From assembly GCF_032854445.1 (NCBI RefSeq), contig NW_027018050.1, positions 37,615 to 101,614 of the forward strand: 64,000 nt of DNA, in the 5' to 3' direction. Shown here piece after piece: positions 1-13,083 of the stretch (position 1 is the first letter of the stretch; each line of letters opens with the position of its first letter). This DNA is from Liolophura sinensis. Taxonomy: Eukaryota > Mollusca > Polyplacophora > Chitonida > Chitonidae. Under the pieces are notes generated by a model that was not told the DNA's origin, did not search any database, and saw only the letters and a list, made by a program, of their open reading frames with translations. The position numbers and the translations under genes are program-made.

Positions 1-3000
1 GTACTTGATACAGTCTGCTGTAAAAAGTACAACTGAACACTGACCCACTTCAGTAAGGTGCCAAAAGATGCGGAATTGAGCCAGGCATCGGCAGCTGTTG
101 AAAAATTGCAAATTTCCCTGGTTTCCATGGAGTAAGAGCCGTTGCTGGGCACGTGATTATGACATAAATGATCATTCAATTGTCACTACAGCCAAAAGTA
201 TTGGTCGGAGAGCAACGCGGTTTGCACCATTCGATTTCTCGTTACAAAATACGTCGGATTAGCCTCTTACCAGCAGCACTGGAACAGTTTTCGCACTTTT
301 GCATTGTTGCCTGGTCTTTTTGTTAATTGAAATCGGCTACACTGTACTCTGTACAATCGCGACTGGTCATTACTATATTCAACTTTTGACTATAAGTTAT
401 GTGCCCTTCGGTAGCCCAGAAGACGTCAAATCTTTGGGCCAAGCCCATTTAACTCACCCAGCAATTGTCTTACTTCTAAGTCCAAGACAATCTCAATGTC
501 TTTATCTACGTGTAGAAAAACAACACCATTTGTACGTGAAAAACACAAGGTACTTGATACAGTCTGCTGTAAAAAGTACAACTGACCACAGACCCACATG
601 AATAAGGTGCCAAAAGATGCGGAATTGAGCCAGGCATCGGCAGCTGTTGAAAAATTTGCCAATTTCCCTGGTTTCCATGGAGTAAGAGCCGTTGCCGGGC
701 ACGTGATTATGACATAAATGATCATTCAATTGTCGCTACAGCCAAACGTATTGGTCGGAGAGCAACGCGGATTGCACCATTCGATTTCTCGTCACAAAAT
801 ACGTCGGATTAGCCTCTTACCAGCAGCACTGGAACAGTTTTTCCACTTTTGCATTTTTGCCTGGTCTTTTTGTTAATTGAAATCGGCTACACTGTACTCT
901 GTACAATCGCGACTGGTCATTACTATATTCAACTTTTGACTATAAGTTATGTGCCCTTCGGTAGCCCAGAAGACCTGAAATCTTTGGGCTAAGCCCATTT
1001 AACTCACCCAGCAATTGTCTTACTTCTAAGTGCAAGACAATCTCAATGTCTTTATCTACGTGTAGAAAAACCACACCATTTGTACGTGAGAAACACAAGG
1101 TACTTGATACAGTCTGCTGTAAAAAGTACAACTGAACACTGACCCACTTCAGTAAGGTGCCAAAAGATGCGGAATTGAGCCAGGCATCGGCAGCTGTTGA
1201 AAAATTGCCAATATCCCTGGTTTCCATGGAGTGAGAGCCGTTGCTGGGCACGTGATTATGACATAAATGGATCATTCAATTGTCACTTACAGCCAAAAGT
1301 ATTGGTCGGAGAGCAAGGCGGTTTGCACATTCGATTTCTCGTCACAAAAATACGTCGGATTAGCCTCTTACCAGCAGCACTGGAACAGTTTTCGCACTTT
1401 TTGCATTTTTGCCTGGTCTTTTTGTTAATTGAAATCGGCTACACTGTACTCTGTACAATCGCGACTGGTCATTACTATATTCAACTTTTGACTATAAGTT
1501 ATGTGCCCCTTCGGTAGCCCAGAAGACCTGAAATCTTTGGGCCAAGCCCATTTAACTCACCCAGCAATTGCCTTACTTCTAAGTCCAAGACAATCTCAAT
1601 GTCTTTATCTACGTGTAGAAAAACCACACCATTTGTACGTGAAAAACACAAGGTACTTGATACAGTCTGCTGTAAAAAGTACAACTGACCACAGACCCAC
1701 ATGAATAAGGTGCCAAAAGATGCGGAATTGAGCCAGGCATCGGCAGCTGTTGAAAAATTGCAAATTTCCCTGGTTTCCATGGAGTAAGGAGCCGTTGCCG
1801 GGCACGTGATTATGACATAAATGATCATTCAATTGTCGCTACAGCCAAACGTATTGGTCGGAGAGCAACGCGGATTGCACCATTCGATTTCTCGTCACAA
1901 AATACGTCGGATTAGCCTCTTACCAGCAGCACTGGAACAGTTTTTCCACTTTTGCATTTTTGCCTGGTCTTTTTGTTAATTGAATCGGCTACACTGTACT
2001 CTGTACAATCGCGACTGGTCATTACTATATTCAACTTTTGACTATAAGTTATGTGCCCTTCGGTAGCCCAGAAGACCTGAAATCTTTGGGCTAAGCCCAT
2101 TTAACTCACCCAGCAATTTGTCTTACTTCTAAGTGCAAGACAATCTCAATGTCTTTATCTACGTGTAGAAAAACCACACCATTTGTACATAAAAAACAAA
2201 AGGTACTTGATACAGTCTGCTGTAAAAAGTACAACTAAACACTGACCCACATTTATAAGGTGCCAAAAGATGCGGAATTGGGCCAGGCATCGGCAGCTGT
2301 TGAAAAATTGCCAATTTCCCTGGTATCCATGGAGTAAGAGCCGTTGCTGTGCACGTGATTATGACATAAATGATCATTCAATTGTCGCTACAGGCAAAAG
2401 TATTGGTCGGAGAGCAACGCGGTTTGCACCATTCGATTTCTCGTCACAAAATACGTCGGATTAGCCTCTTACCAGCAGCACTGGAACAGTTTTCGCACTT
2501 TTGCATTTTTGCCTGGTCTTTTTGTTAATTGAAATCGGCTACACTGTACTCTGTACAATCGCGACTGGTCATTACTATATTCAACTTTTGACTATAAGTT
2601 ATGTGCCCTTCGGTAGCCCAGAAGACGTCAAATCTTTGGGCTAAGCCCATTTAACTCACCCAGCAATTGCCTTACTTCTAAGTGCAAGACAATCTCAATG
2701 TCTTTATCTACGTGTAGAAAAACCACACCATTTGTACGTGAGAAACACAAGGTTCTTGATACAGTCTGCTGTAAAAAGTACAACTGAACACAGACCCACT
2801 TCAGTAAGGTGCCAAAAGATGCGGAATTGAGCCAGGCATCGGCAGCTGTTGAAAAATTGCAAATTTCCCTGGTTCCATGGAGTAAGAGCCGTTGCTGGGC
2901 ACGTGATTATGACATAAATGATCATTCAATTGTCACTACAGCCAAAATTATTGGTCGGAGAGCAAGGCGGTTTGCACCATTCGATTTCTCGTCACAAAAT

Positions 3001-6000
3001 ACGTCGGATTAGCCTCTTACCAGCAGCACTGGAACAGTTTTCGCACTTTTGCATTTTTGCCTGGTCTTTTTGTTAATTGAAATCGGCTACACTGTACTCT
3101 GTACAATCGCGACTGGTCATTACTATATTCAACTTTTGACTATAAGTTATGTGCCCTTCGGTAGCCCAGAAGACCTGAAATCTTTGGGCCAAGCCCATTT
3201 AACTCACCCAGCAATTGTCTTACTTCTAAGTCCAAGACAATCTCAATGTCTTTATCTACGTGTAGAAAAACCACACCATTTGTACGTGAAAAACACAAGG
3301 TACTTGATACAGTCTGCTGTAAAAAGTACAACTGACCACAGACCCACATGAATAAGCTGCCAAAAGATGCGGAATTGAGCCAGGCATCGGCAGCTGTTGA
3401 AAAATTGCAAATTTCCCTGGTTTCCATGGAGTAAGAGCCGTTGCCGCGCACGTGATTATGACATAAATGATCATTCAATTGTCGCTACAGCTAAACGTAT
3501 TGGTCGGAGAGCAACGCGGATTGCACCATTCGATTTCTCGTCACAAAATACGTCGGATTAGCCTCTTACCAGCAGCACTGGAACAGTTTTTCCACTTTTG
3601 CATTTTTGCCTGGTCTTTTTGTTAATTGAAATCGGCTACACTGTACTCTGTACAATCGCGACTGGTCATTACTATATTCAACTTTTGACTATAAGTTATG
3701 TGCCCTTCGGTAGCCCAGAAGACGTCAAATCTTTGGGCTAAGCCCATTTAACTCACCCAGCAATTGTCCTTACTTCTAAGTGCAAGACAATCTCAATGTC
3801 TTTATCTACGTGTAGAAAAACCACACCATTTGTACATAAAAAACACGAGGTACTTGATACAGTCTGCTGTAAAAAGTACAACTAAACACAGACCCACATT
3901 TATAAGGTGCCAAAAGATGCGGAATTGGGCCAGGTATCGGCAGCTGTTGAAAAATTGCCAATTTCCCTGGTTTCCATGGAGTAAGAGCCGTTGCTGTGCA
4001 CGTGATTATGACATAAATGATCATTCAATTGTCGCTACAGGCAAAAGTATTGGTCGGAGAGCAACGCGGTTTGCACCATTCGATTTCTCGTCACAAAATA
4101 CGTCGGATTAGCCTTTCACCAGCCAGCACTGGAACAGTTTTTCCACTTTTGCATTTTTGCCTGGTCTTTTTGTTAATTGAAATCGGTTACACTGTACTCT
4201 GTACAATCGCGACTGGTCATTACTATATTCAACTTTTGACTATAAGTTATGTGCCCTTCGGTAGCCCAGAAGACCTGAAATCTTTGGGCTAAGCCCATTT
4301 AACTCACCCAGCAATTGTCTTACTTCTAAGTCCAAGACAATCTCAATGTCTTTATCTACGTGTAGAAAAACCACACCATTTGTACGTGAGAAACACAAGG
4401 TTCTTGATACAGTCTGCTGTAAAAAGTACAACTGAACACTGACCCACTTCAGTAAGGTGCCAAAAGATGCGGAATTGAGCCAGGCATCGGCAGCTGTTGA
4501 AAAATTGCAAATTTCCCTGGTTTCCATGGAGTAAGAGCCGTTGCCGGGCACGTGATTATGACATAAATGATCATTCAATTGTCGCTACAGCCAAACGTGT
4601 TGGTCGGAGAGCAACGCGGTTTGCACCATTCGATTTCTCGTCACAAAATACGTCGGATTAGCCTCTTACCAGCAGCACTGGAAGAATTTTTCCAATTTTG
4701 CATTTTTGCCTGGTCTTTTTGTTAATTGAAATCGGCTACACTGTACTCTGTACAATCGCGACTGGTCATTACTATATTCAACTTTTGACTATAAGTTATG
4801 TGCCCTTCGGTAGCCCAGAAGACGTCAAATCTTTGGGCTAAGCCCATTTAACTCACCCAGCAATTGCCTTACTTCTAAGTGCAAGACAATCTCAATGTCT
4901 TTATCTACTTGTAGAAAAACCACACCATTTGTACGTGAGAAACACAAGGTTCTTGATACAGTCTGCTGTAAAAAGTACAACTGAACACAGACCCACTTCA
5001 GTAAGGTGCCAAAAGATGCGGAATTGAGCCAGGCATCGGCAGCTGTTGAAAAATTGCAAATTTCCCTGGTTTCCATGGAGTAAGAGCCGTTGCTGTGCAC
5101 GTGATTATGACATAAATGATCATTCAATTGTCGCTACAGGCAAAAGTATTGGTCGGAGAGCAACGCGGTTTGCACCATTCGATTTCTCGTCACAAAATAC
5201 GTCGGATTAGTCTCTTACCAGCAGCACTGGAACAGTTTTCGCTCTTTTGCATTTTTGCCTGGTCTTTTTGTTAATTGAAATCGGCTACACTGTACTCTGT
5301 ACAATCGCGACTGGTCATTACTATATTCAACTTTTGACTATAAGTTATGTGCCCTTCGGTAGCCCAGAAGACCTGAAATCTTTGGGCCAAGCCCATTTAA
5401 CTCACCCAGCAATTGTCTTACTTCTAAGTCCAAGACAATCTCAATGTCTTTATCTACGTGTAGAAAAACCACACCATTTGTACGTGAAAAACACAAGGTA
5501 CTTGATACAGTCTGCTGTAAAAAGTACAACTGACCACAGACCCACATGAATAAGGTGCCAAAAGATGCGGAATTGAGCCAGGCATCGGCAGCTGTTGAAA
5601 AATTGCAAATTTCCCTGGTTTCCATGAGTAAGAGCCGTTTGCCGGGCACGTGATTATGACATAAATGATCATTCAATTGTCGCTACAGGCAAACGTATTG
5701 GTCGGAGAGCAACGCGGATTGCACCATTCGATTTCTCGTCACAAAATACGTCGGATTAGCCTCTTACCAGCAGCACTGGAACAGTTTTTTCCACTTTTGC
5801 ATTTTTGCCTGGTCCTTTTTGTTAATTGAAATCGGCTACACTGTACTCTGTACAATCGCGACTGGTCATTACTATATTCAACTTTTGACTATAAGTTATG
5901 TTCCCTTCGGTAGCCCAGAAGACCTGAAATCTTTGGCTAAGCCCATTTAACTCACCCAGCAATTGTCTTACTTCTAAGTGCAAGACAATCTCAATGTCTT

Positions 6001-6920
6001 TATCTACGTGTAGAAAAACCACACCATTTGTACATAAAAAACACGAGGTACTTGATACAGTCTGCTGTAAAAAGTACAACTAAACACAGACCCACATTTT
6101 TAAGGTGCCAAAAGATGCGGAATTGGGCCAGGTATCGGCAGCTGTTGAAAAATTGCCAATTTCCCTGGTTTCCATGGAGTAAGAGCCGTTGCTGTGCACG
6201 TGATTATGACATAAATGATCATTCAATTGTCGCTACAGGCAAAAGTATTGGTCGGAGAGCAACGCGGTTTGCACCATTCGATTTCTCGTCACAAAATACG
6301 TCGGATTAGCCTCTTACCAGCAGCACTGGAACAATTTTTCCAATTTTGCGTTTTTGCCTCGTCTTTTTGTTAATTGAAATCGGCTACACTGTACTCTGTA
6401 CAATCGCGACTGGTCATTACTATATTCAACTTTTGACTATAAGTTATGTGCCCTTCGGTAGCCCAGAAGACCTGAAATCTTTGGGCTAAGCCCATTTAAC
6501 TCACCCAGCAATTGCCTTACTTCTAAGTGCAAGACAATCTCAATGTCTTTATCTACGTGTAGAAAAACCACACCATTTGTACGTGAGAAACACAAGGTAC
6601 TTGATACAGTCTGCTGTAAAAAGTACAACTGAACACTGACCAACTTCAGTAAGGTGCCAAAAGATGCGGAATTGAGCCAGGCATCGGCAGCTGTTGAAAA
6701 ATTGCAAATTTCCCTGGTTTCCATGGAGTAAGAGCCGTTGCCGGGCACGTGATTATGACATAAATGATCATTCAATTGTCGCTACAGCCAAACGTATTGG
6801 TCGGAGAGCAACGCGGATTGCACCATTCGATTTCTCGTCACAAAATACGTCGGATTAGCCTCTTACCAGCAGCACTGGAACAGTTTTTCCACTTTTGCAT
6901 TTTTGCCTGGTCTTTTTTGT
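1..6920. repeat. Left array segment, mixed A/B/C units with many private indels
   Basis: Units start at 1, 550, 1100, 1653, 2203, 2752, 3300, 3850, 4400, 4949, 5498, 6048 and 6597. By the diagnostic box their order is A B A B C A B C A A B C A. Single-base gains or losses are frequent, for example near 651, 1269, 1286, 1345, 1503, 1787, 2114, 2871, 3766, 5620, 5790, 5936 and 6914. The unit at 1100 is 553 bp. After about 6,920 such indels become rare. The repeat content is the same as in the core, so the difference lies in indel density. Confidence 0.85.
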
Positions 6921-9900
6921 TAATTGAAATCGGCTACACTGTACTCTGTACAATCGCGACTGGTCATTACTATATTCAACTTTTGACTATAAGTTATGTG
7001 CCCTTCGGTAGCCCAGAAGACCTGAAATCTTTGGGCTAAGCCCATTTAACTCACCCAGCAATTGTCTTACTTCTAAGTGCTAGACATTCTCAATGTCTTT
7101 ATCTACGTGTAGAAAAACCACACCATTTGTACGTGAGAAACACAAGGTTCTTGATACAGTCTGCTGTAAAAAGTACAACTGACCACAGACCCACATGAAT
7201 AAGGTGCCAAAAGATGCGGAATTGAGCCAGGCATCGGCAGCTGTTGAAAAATTGCAAATTTCCCTGGTTTCCATGGAGTAAGAGCCCTTGCTGGGCACGT
7301 GATTATGCCATAAATGATCATTCAATTGTCGCTACAGCCAAAAGTATTGGTCAGAGAGCAACGCGGATTGCACCATTCGATTTCTCGTCACAAAATACGT
7401 CGGATTAGCCTTTTACCAGCAGCACTGGAACAGTTTTTCCACTTTTGCATTTTTGCCTGGTCTTTTTGTTAATTGAAATCGGTTACACTGTACTCTGTAC
7501 AATCGCGACTGGTCATTACTATATTCAACTTTTGACTATAAGTTATGTGCCCTTCGGTAGCCCAGAAGACCTGAAATCTTTGGGCTAAGCCCATTTAACT
7601 CACCCAGCAATTGTCTTACTTCTAAGTCCAAGACAATCTCAATGTCTTTATCTACGTGTAGAAAAACCACACCATTTGTACGTGAAAAACACAAGGTACT
7701 TGATACAGTCTGCTGTAAAAAGTACAACTGACCACAGACCCACATGAATAAGGTGCCAAAAGATGCGGAATTGAGCCAGGCATCGGCAGCTGTTGAAAAA
7801 TTGCAAATTTCCCTGGTTTCCATGGAGTAAGAGCAGTTGCCGGGCACGTGATTATGACATAAATGATCATTCAATTGTCGCTACAGCCAAAGGTATTGGT
7901 CGGAGAGCAACGCGGATTGCACCATTCGATTTCTCGTCACAAAATACGTCGGATTAGCCTCTTACCAGCAGCACTGGAACAGTTTTTCCACTTTTGCATT
8001 TTTGCCTGGTCTTTTTGTTAATTGAAATCGGCTACACTGTACTCTGTACAATCGCGACTGGTCATTACTATATTCAACTTTTGACTATAAGTTATGTGCC
8101 CTTCGGTAGCCCAGAAGACCTGAAATCTTTGGGCTCAGCCCATTTAACTCACCCAGCAATTGTCTTACTTCTAAGTGGAAGACAATCTCAATGTCTTTAT
8201 CTACGTGTAGAAAAACCACACCATTTGTACGTGAGAAACACAAGGTACTTGATACAGTCTGCTGTAAAAAGTACAACTGAACACTGACCAACTTCAGTAA
8301 GGTGCCAAAAGATGCGGAATTGAGCCAGGCATCGGCAGCTGTTGAAAAATTGCAAATTTCCCTGGTTTCCATGGAGTAAGAGCCGTTGCTGGGCACGTGA
8401 TTATGACATAAATGATCATTCAATTGTCACTACAGCCAAAAGTATTGGTCGGAGAGCAACGCGGTTTGCACCATTCGATTTGTCGTCACAAAATACGTCG
8501 GATTAGCCTCTTACCAGCAGCACTGGAACAGTTTTCGCACTTTTGCATTTCTGCCTGGTCTTTTTGTTATTTGAAATCGGCTACACTGTACTCTGTACAA
8601 TCGCGACTGGTCATTACTATATTCAACTTTTGACTATAAGTTATGTGCCCTTCGGTAACCCAGAAGACCTGAAATCTTTGGGCCAAGCCCATTTAACTCA
8701 CCCAGCAATTGTCTTACTTCTAAGTCCAAGACAATCTCAATGTCTTTATCTACGTGTAGAAAAACCACACCATTTGTACATGAAAAACACAAGGTACTTG
8801 ATACAGTCTGCTGTAAAAAGTACAACTGACCACAGACCCACATGAATAAGGTGCCAAAAGATGCGGAATTGAGCCAGGCATCGGCAGCTGTTGAAAAATT
8901 GCAAATTTCCCTGGATTCCATGGAGTAAGAGCCGTTGCCGGGCACGTGATTATGACATAAATGATCATTCAATTGTCGCTACAGCCAAACGTATTGGCCG
9001 GAGAGCAACACGGATTGCACCATTCGATTTCTCGTCACAAAATACGTCGGATTAGCCTCTTACCAGCAGCACTGGAATAATTTTTCCACTTTTGCATTTT
9101 TGCCTGGTCTATTTGTTAATTAAAATCGGCTACACTGTACTCTGTACAATCGCGACTGGTCATTACTATATTCAACTTTTGACTATAAGTTATGTGCCCT
9201 TCGGTAGCCCAGAAGACCTGAAATCTTTGGGCTAAGCCCATTTAACTCACCCAGCAATTGTCTTACTTCTAAGTGCAAGACAATCTCAATGTCTTTATCA
9301 ACGTGTAGAAAAACCACACCATTTGTACATAAAAAACACAAGGTACTTGATACAGTCTGCTGTAAAAAGTACAACTAAACACTGACCCACTTCAGTAAGG
9401 TGCCAAAAGATGCGGAATTGAGCCAGGCATCGGCAGCTGTTGAAAAATTGCAAATTTCCCTGGTTTCCATGGAGTAAGAGCCGTTGCTGGGCACGTGATT
9501 ATGACATAAATGATCATTCAATTGTCACAACAGCCAAAAGTATTGGTCGGAGAGCAACGCGGTTTGCACCATTCGATTTCTCGTTATCAAATACGTCGGA
9601 TTAGCCTCTTACCAGCAGCACTGGAACAGTTTTCGCACTTTTGCATTTTTGCCTGGTCTTTTTGTTAATTGAAATCGGCTACACTGTACTCTGTACAATC
9701 GCGACTGGTCATTACTATATTCAACTTTTGACTATAAGTTATGTGCCCTTCGGTAGCCCAGAAGACCTGAAATCTTTGGGCCAAGCCCATTTAACTCACC
9801 CAGCAATTGTCTTACTTCTAAGTCCAAGACAATCTCAATGTCTTTATCTACGTGTAGAAAAACCACACCATTTGTACATGAAAAACACAAGGTACTTGAT

Positions 9901-12785
9901 ACAGTCTGCTGTAAAAAGTACAACTGACCACAGACCCACATGAATAAGGTGCCAAAAGATGCGGAATTGAGCCAGGCATCGGCAGCTGTTGAAAAATTGC
10001 AAATTTCCCTGGTTTCCATGGAGTAAGAGCCGTTGCCGGGCACGTGATTATGACATAAATGATCATTCAATTGTCGCTACAGCCAAACGTATTGGCCGGA
10101 GAGCAACGCGGATTGCACCATTCGATTTCTCGTCACAAAATACGTCGGATTAGCCTCTTACCAGCAGCACTGGAACAATTTTTCCAATTTTGCGTTTTTG
10201 CCTGGTCTTTTTGTTAATTGAAATCGGCTACACTGTACTCTGTACAATCGCGACTGGTCATTACTATATTCAACTTTTGACTATAAGTTATGTGCCCTTC
10301 GGTAGCCCAGAAAACGTCAAATCTTTGGGCTAAGCCCATTTAACTCACCCAGCAATTGCCTTACTTCTAAGTGGAAGACAATCTCAATGTCTTTATCTAC
10401 GTGTAGAAAAACCACACCATTTGTACGTGAGAAACACAAGGTACTTGATACAGTCTGCTGTAAAAAGTACAACTGAACACTGACCAACTTCAGTAAGGTG
10501 CCAAAAGATGCGGAATTGAGCCAGGCATCGGCAGCTGTTGAAAAATTGCAAATTTCCCTGGTTTCCATGGAGTAAGAGCCGTTGCTGGGCACGTGATTAT
10601 GACATAAATGATCATTCAATTGTCGCTACAGCCAAACGTATTGGTCGGAGAGCAACGCGGATTGCACCATTCGATTTCTCGTCACAAAATACGTCGCATT
10701 AGCCTCTTACCAGCAGCACTGGAACAGTTTTTCCACTTTTGCATTTTTGCCTGGTCTTTTTGTTAATTGAAATCGGCTACACTGTACTCTGTACAATCGC
10801 GACTGGTCATTACTACATTCAACTTTTGACTATAAGTTATGTGCCCTTCGGTAGCCCAGAAGACGTCAAATCTTTGGGCTAAGCCCATTGAACTCACCCA
10901 GCAATTGCCTTACTTCTAAGTGCAAGACAATCTCAATGTCTTTATCTACGTGTAGAAAAACCACACCATTTGTACGTGAGAAACACAAGGTTCTTGATAC
11001 AGTCTGCTGTAAAAAGTACAACTGAACACAGACCCACTTCAGTAAGGTGCCAAAAGATGCGGAATTGAGCCAGGCATCGGCAGCTGTTGAAAAATTGCAA
11101 ATTTCCCTGGTTTCCATGGAGTAAGAGCCGTTGCTGTGCACGTGATTATGACATAAATGATCATTCAATTGTCGCTACAGCCAAACGTATTGGTCGGAGA
11201 GCAACGCGGTTTGCACCATTCGATTTCTCGTCACAAAATACGTCGGATTAGCCTCTTACCAGCAGCACTGGAACAGTTTTCGCACTTTTGCATTTTTGCC
11301 TGGTCTTTTTGTTAATTGAAATCGGCTACACTGTACTCTGTACAATCGCGACTGGTCATTACTATATTCAACTTTTGACTATAAGTTATGTGCCCTTCGG
11401 TAGCCCAGAAGACCTGAAATCTTTGGGCCAAGCCCATTTAACTCACCCAGCAATTGTCTTACTTCTAAGTCCAAGACAATCTCAATGTCTTTATCTACGT
11501 GTAGAAAAACCACACCATTTGTACGTGAAAAACACAAGGTACTTGATACAGTCTGCTGTAAAAAGTACAACTGACCACAGACCCACATGAATAAGGTGCC
11601 AAAAGATGCGGAATTGAGCCAGGCATCGGCAGCTGTTGAAAAATTGCAAATTTCCCTGGTTTCCATGGAGTAAGAGCCGTTGCCGGGCACGTGATTATGA
11701 CATAAATGATCATTCAATTGTCGCTACAGCCAAACGTATTGGTCGGAGAGCAACGCGGATTGCACCATTCGATTTCTCGTCACAAAATACGTCGGATTAG
11801 CCTCTTACCAGCAGCACTGGAACAGTTTTTCCACTTTTGCATTTTTGCCTGGTCTTTTTGTTAATTGAAATCGGCTACACTGTACTCTGTACAATCGCGA
11901 CTGGTCATTACTATATTCAACTTTTGACTATAAGTTATGTGCCCTTCGGTAGCCCAGAAGACCTGAAATCTTTGGGCTAAGCCCATTTAACTCACCCAGC
12001 AATTGTCTTACTTCTAAGTGCAAGACAATCTCAATGTCTTTATCTACGTGTAGAAAAACCAAACCATTTGTACATAAAAAACACGAGGTACTTGATACAG
12101 TCTGCTGTAAAAAGTACAACTAAACACAGACCCACATTTATAAGGTGCCAAAAGATGCGGAATTGGGCCAGGTATCGGCAGCTGTTGAAAAATTGCCAAT
12201 TTCCCTGGTTTCCATGGAGTAAGAGCCGTTGCTGTGCACGTGATTATGACATAAATGATCATTCAATTGTCGCTACAGGCAAAAGTATTGGTCGGAGAGC
12301 AACGCGGTTTGCACCATTCGATTTCTCGTCACAAAATACGTCGGATTAGCCTCTTACCAGCAGCACTGGAACAATTTTTCCAATTTTGCGTTTTTGCCTG
12401 GTCTTTTTGTTAATTGAAATCGGCTACACTGTACTCTGTACAATCGCGACTGGTCATTACTATATTCAACTTTTGACTATAAGTTATGTGCCCTTCGGTA
12501 GCCCAGAAGACCTGAAATCTTTGGGCTAAGCCCATTTAACTCACCCAGCAATTGCCTTACTTCTAAGTGCAAGACAATCTCAATGTCTCTATCTACGTGT
12601 AGAAAAACCACACCATTTGTACGTGAGAAACACAAGGTACTTGATACAGTCTGCTGTAAAAAGTACAACTGAACACTGACCCACTTCAGTAAGGTGCCAA
12701 AAGATGCGGAATTGAGCCAGGCATCGGCAGCTGTTGAAAAATTGCAAATTTCCCTGGTTTCCATGGAGTAAGAGCCGTTGCCGGG

Positions 12786-12793
12786 CACGTGAT
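12786..12793 (-). promoter_or_regulatory. E-box CACGTG with CDEI-like ATCACGTG, representative copy
   Basis: On the minus strand the bases read ATCACGTG, which fits the E-box core and also the published yeast CDEI consensus RTCACRTG bound by Cbf1-type bHLH proteins. It occurs once per unit in nearly all units. Exceptions include the unit near 32001 (gcacatgatt) and an insertion near 63386. Flanks differ by subfamily: ctgggcacgtg in most A, ccgggcacgtg in B, ctgtgcacgtg in C. A six-base palindrome can persist by descent alone, so function is not shown. Confidence 0.4.
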
Positions 12794-12802
12794 TATGACA
12801 TA

Positions 12803-12812
12803 AATGATCATT
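12803..12812. repeat. 10-bp palindrome AATGATCATT, representative copy
   Basis: This perfect palindrome contains a BclI site and is followed by CAATTG. It is present in almost all A, B and C units. In class D it is replaced by a different inverted repeat with six-base arms, and in three right-end A units (near 57913, 60112 and 62852) the left side becomes catcattgatc. Confidence 0.75.
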
Positions 12813-12943
12813 CAATTGTCGCTACAGCCAAACGTATTGGTCGGAGAGCAACGCGGATTGCACCATTCGATTTCTCGTCACAAAATACGTCGGATTAGCC
12901 TCTTACCAGCAGCACTGGAACAGTTTTTCCACTTTTGCATTTT

Positions 12944-13047
12944 TGCCTGGTCTTTTTGTTAATTGAAATCGGCTACACTGTACTCTGTACAATCGCGACT
13001 GGTCATTACTATATTCAACTTTTGACTATAAGTTATGTGCCCTTCGG
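12944..13047 (+). repeat. Nearly invariant segment of the unit (offsets about 308-411)
   Basis: The stretch from tgcctggtc to cccttcgg is almost unchanged across all 117 units. I found scattered singletons, such as near 8571, 9121, 10816, 19602, 29506, 31706, 33323, 47072 and 49247. Only a few changes are shared by two units: tattcatctt at 23993/25639, tgtccttcgg at 59252/61995 and cccttaggta at 60354/63091. None of the subfamily-defining sites lies here. The segment includes the TGTAC-tct-GTACA dyad and TCGCGA. Conservation may reflect a bound protein, a nucleosome-positioning element or a bias in gene conversion. Confidence 0.6.
12979..12991. repeat. Short inverted repeat TGTAC-tct-GTACA, representative copy
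   Basis: Five-base arms around three bases lie inside the invariant segment and are followed by aTCGCGAct, another palindrome. The element is present in essentially every unit. It is broken near 57007 by a lost base and near 59196 by an inserted base, both in the indel-rich right segment. Confidence 0.65.
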
Positions 13048-13083
13048 TAGCCCAGAAGACCTGAAATCTTTGGGCTAAGCCCA
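13048..13083 (+). repeat. Alternating inverted-repeat cluster (GGGCTA dyads), representative copy
   Basis: TAGCCCA (13048-13054) is followed by TGGGCTA (13071-13077), giving a hairpin whose arms extend to about 11 bp with one bulged base around a seven-base loop. The second arm overlaps another perfect dyad, TGGGCT-a-AGCCCA (13071-13083). The order is therefore forward, reverse, forward, and two mutually exclusive stem-loops are possible. The arrangement is present in every unit. In a subset, ggcTaag is ggcCaag, which introduces a mismatch in the first stem and shortens the second. A second common variant changes the loop from cctga to cgtca. Confidence 0.75.

Noticed and set aside
12855-12890. 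CENP-B box
   Set aside because: attcgatttctcg and its reverse complement fail the NTTCGNNNNANNCGGGN core at several fixed positions. No other site in the unit fits.
13048-13058. RNA polymerase III A-box match (TAGCCCAGAAG), suggesting a tRNA- or SINE-derived unit
   Set aside because: No acceptable B box lies at a usual distance downstream. The nearest B-like string (attcgatttc) is about 350 bases away and lacks key bases, and there is no A-rich tail.
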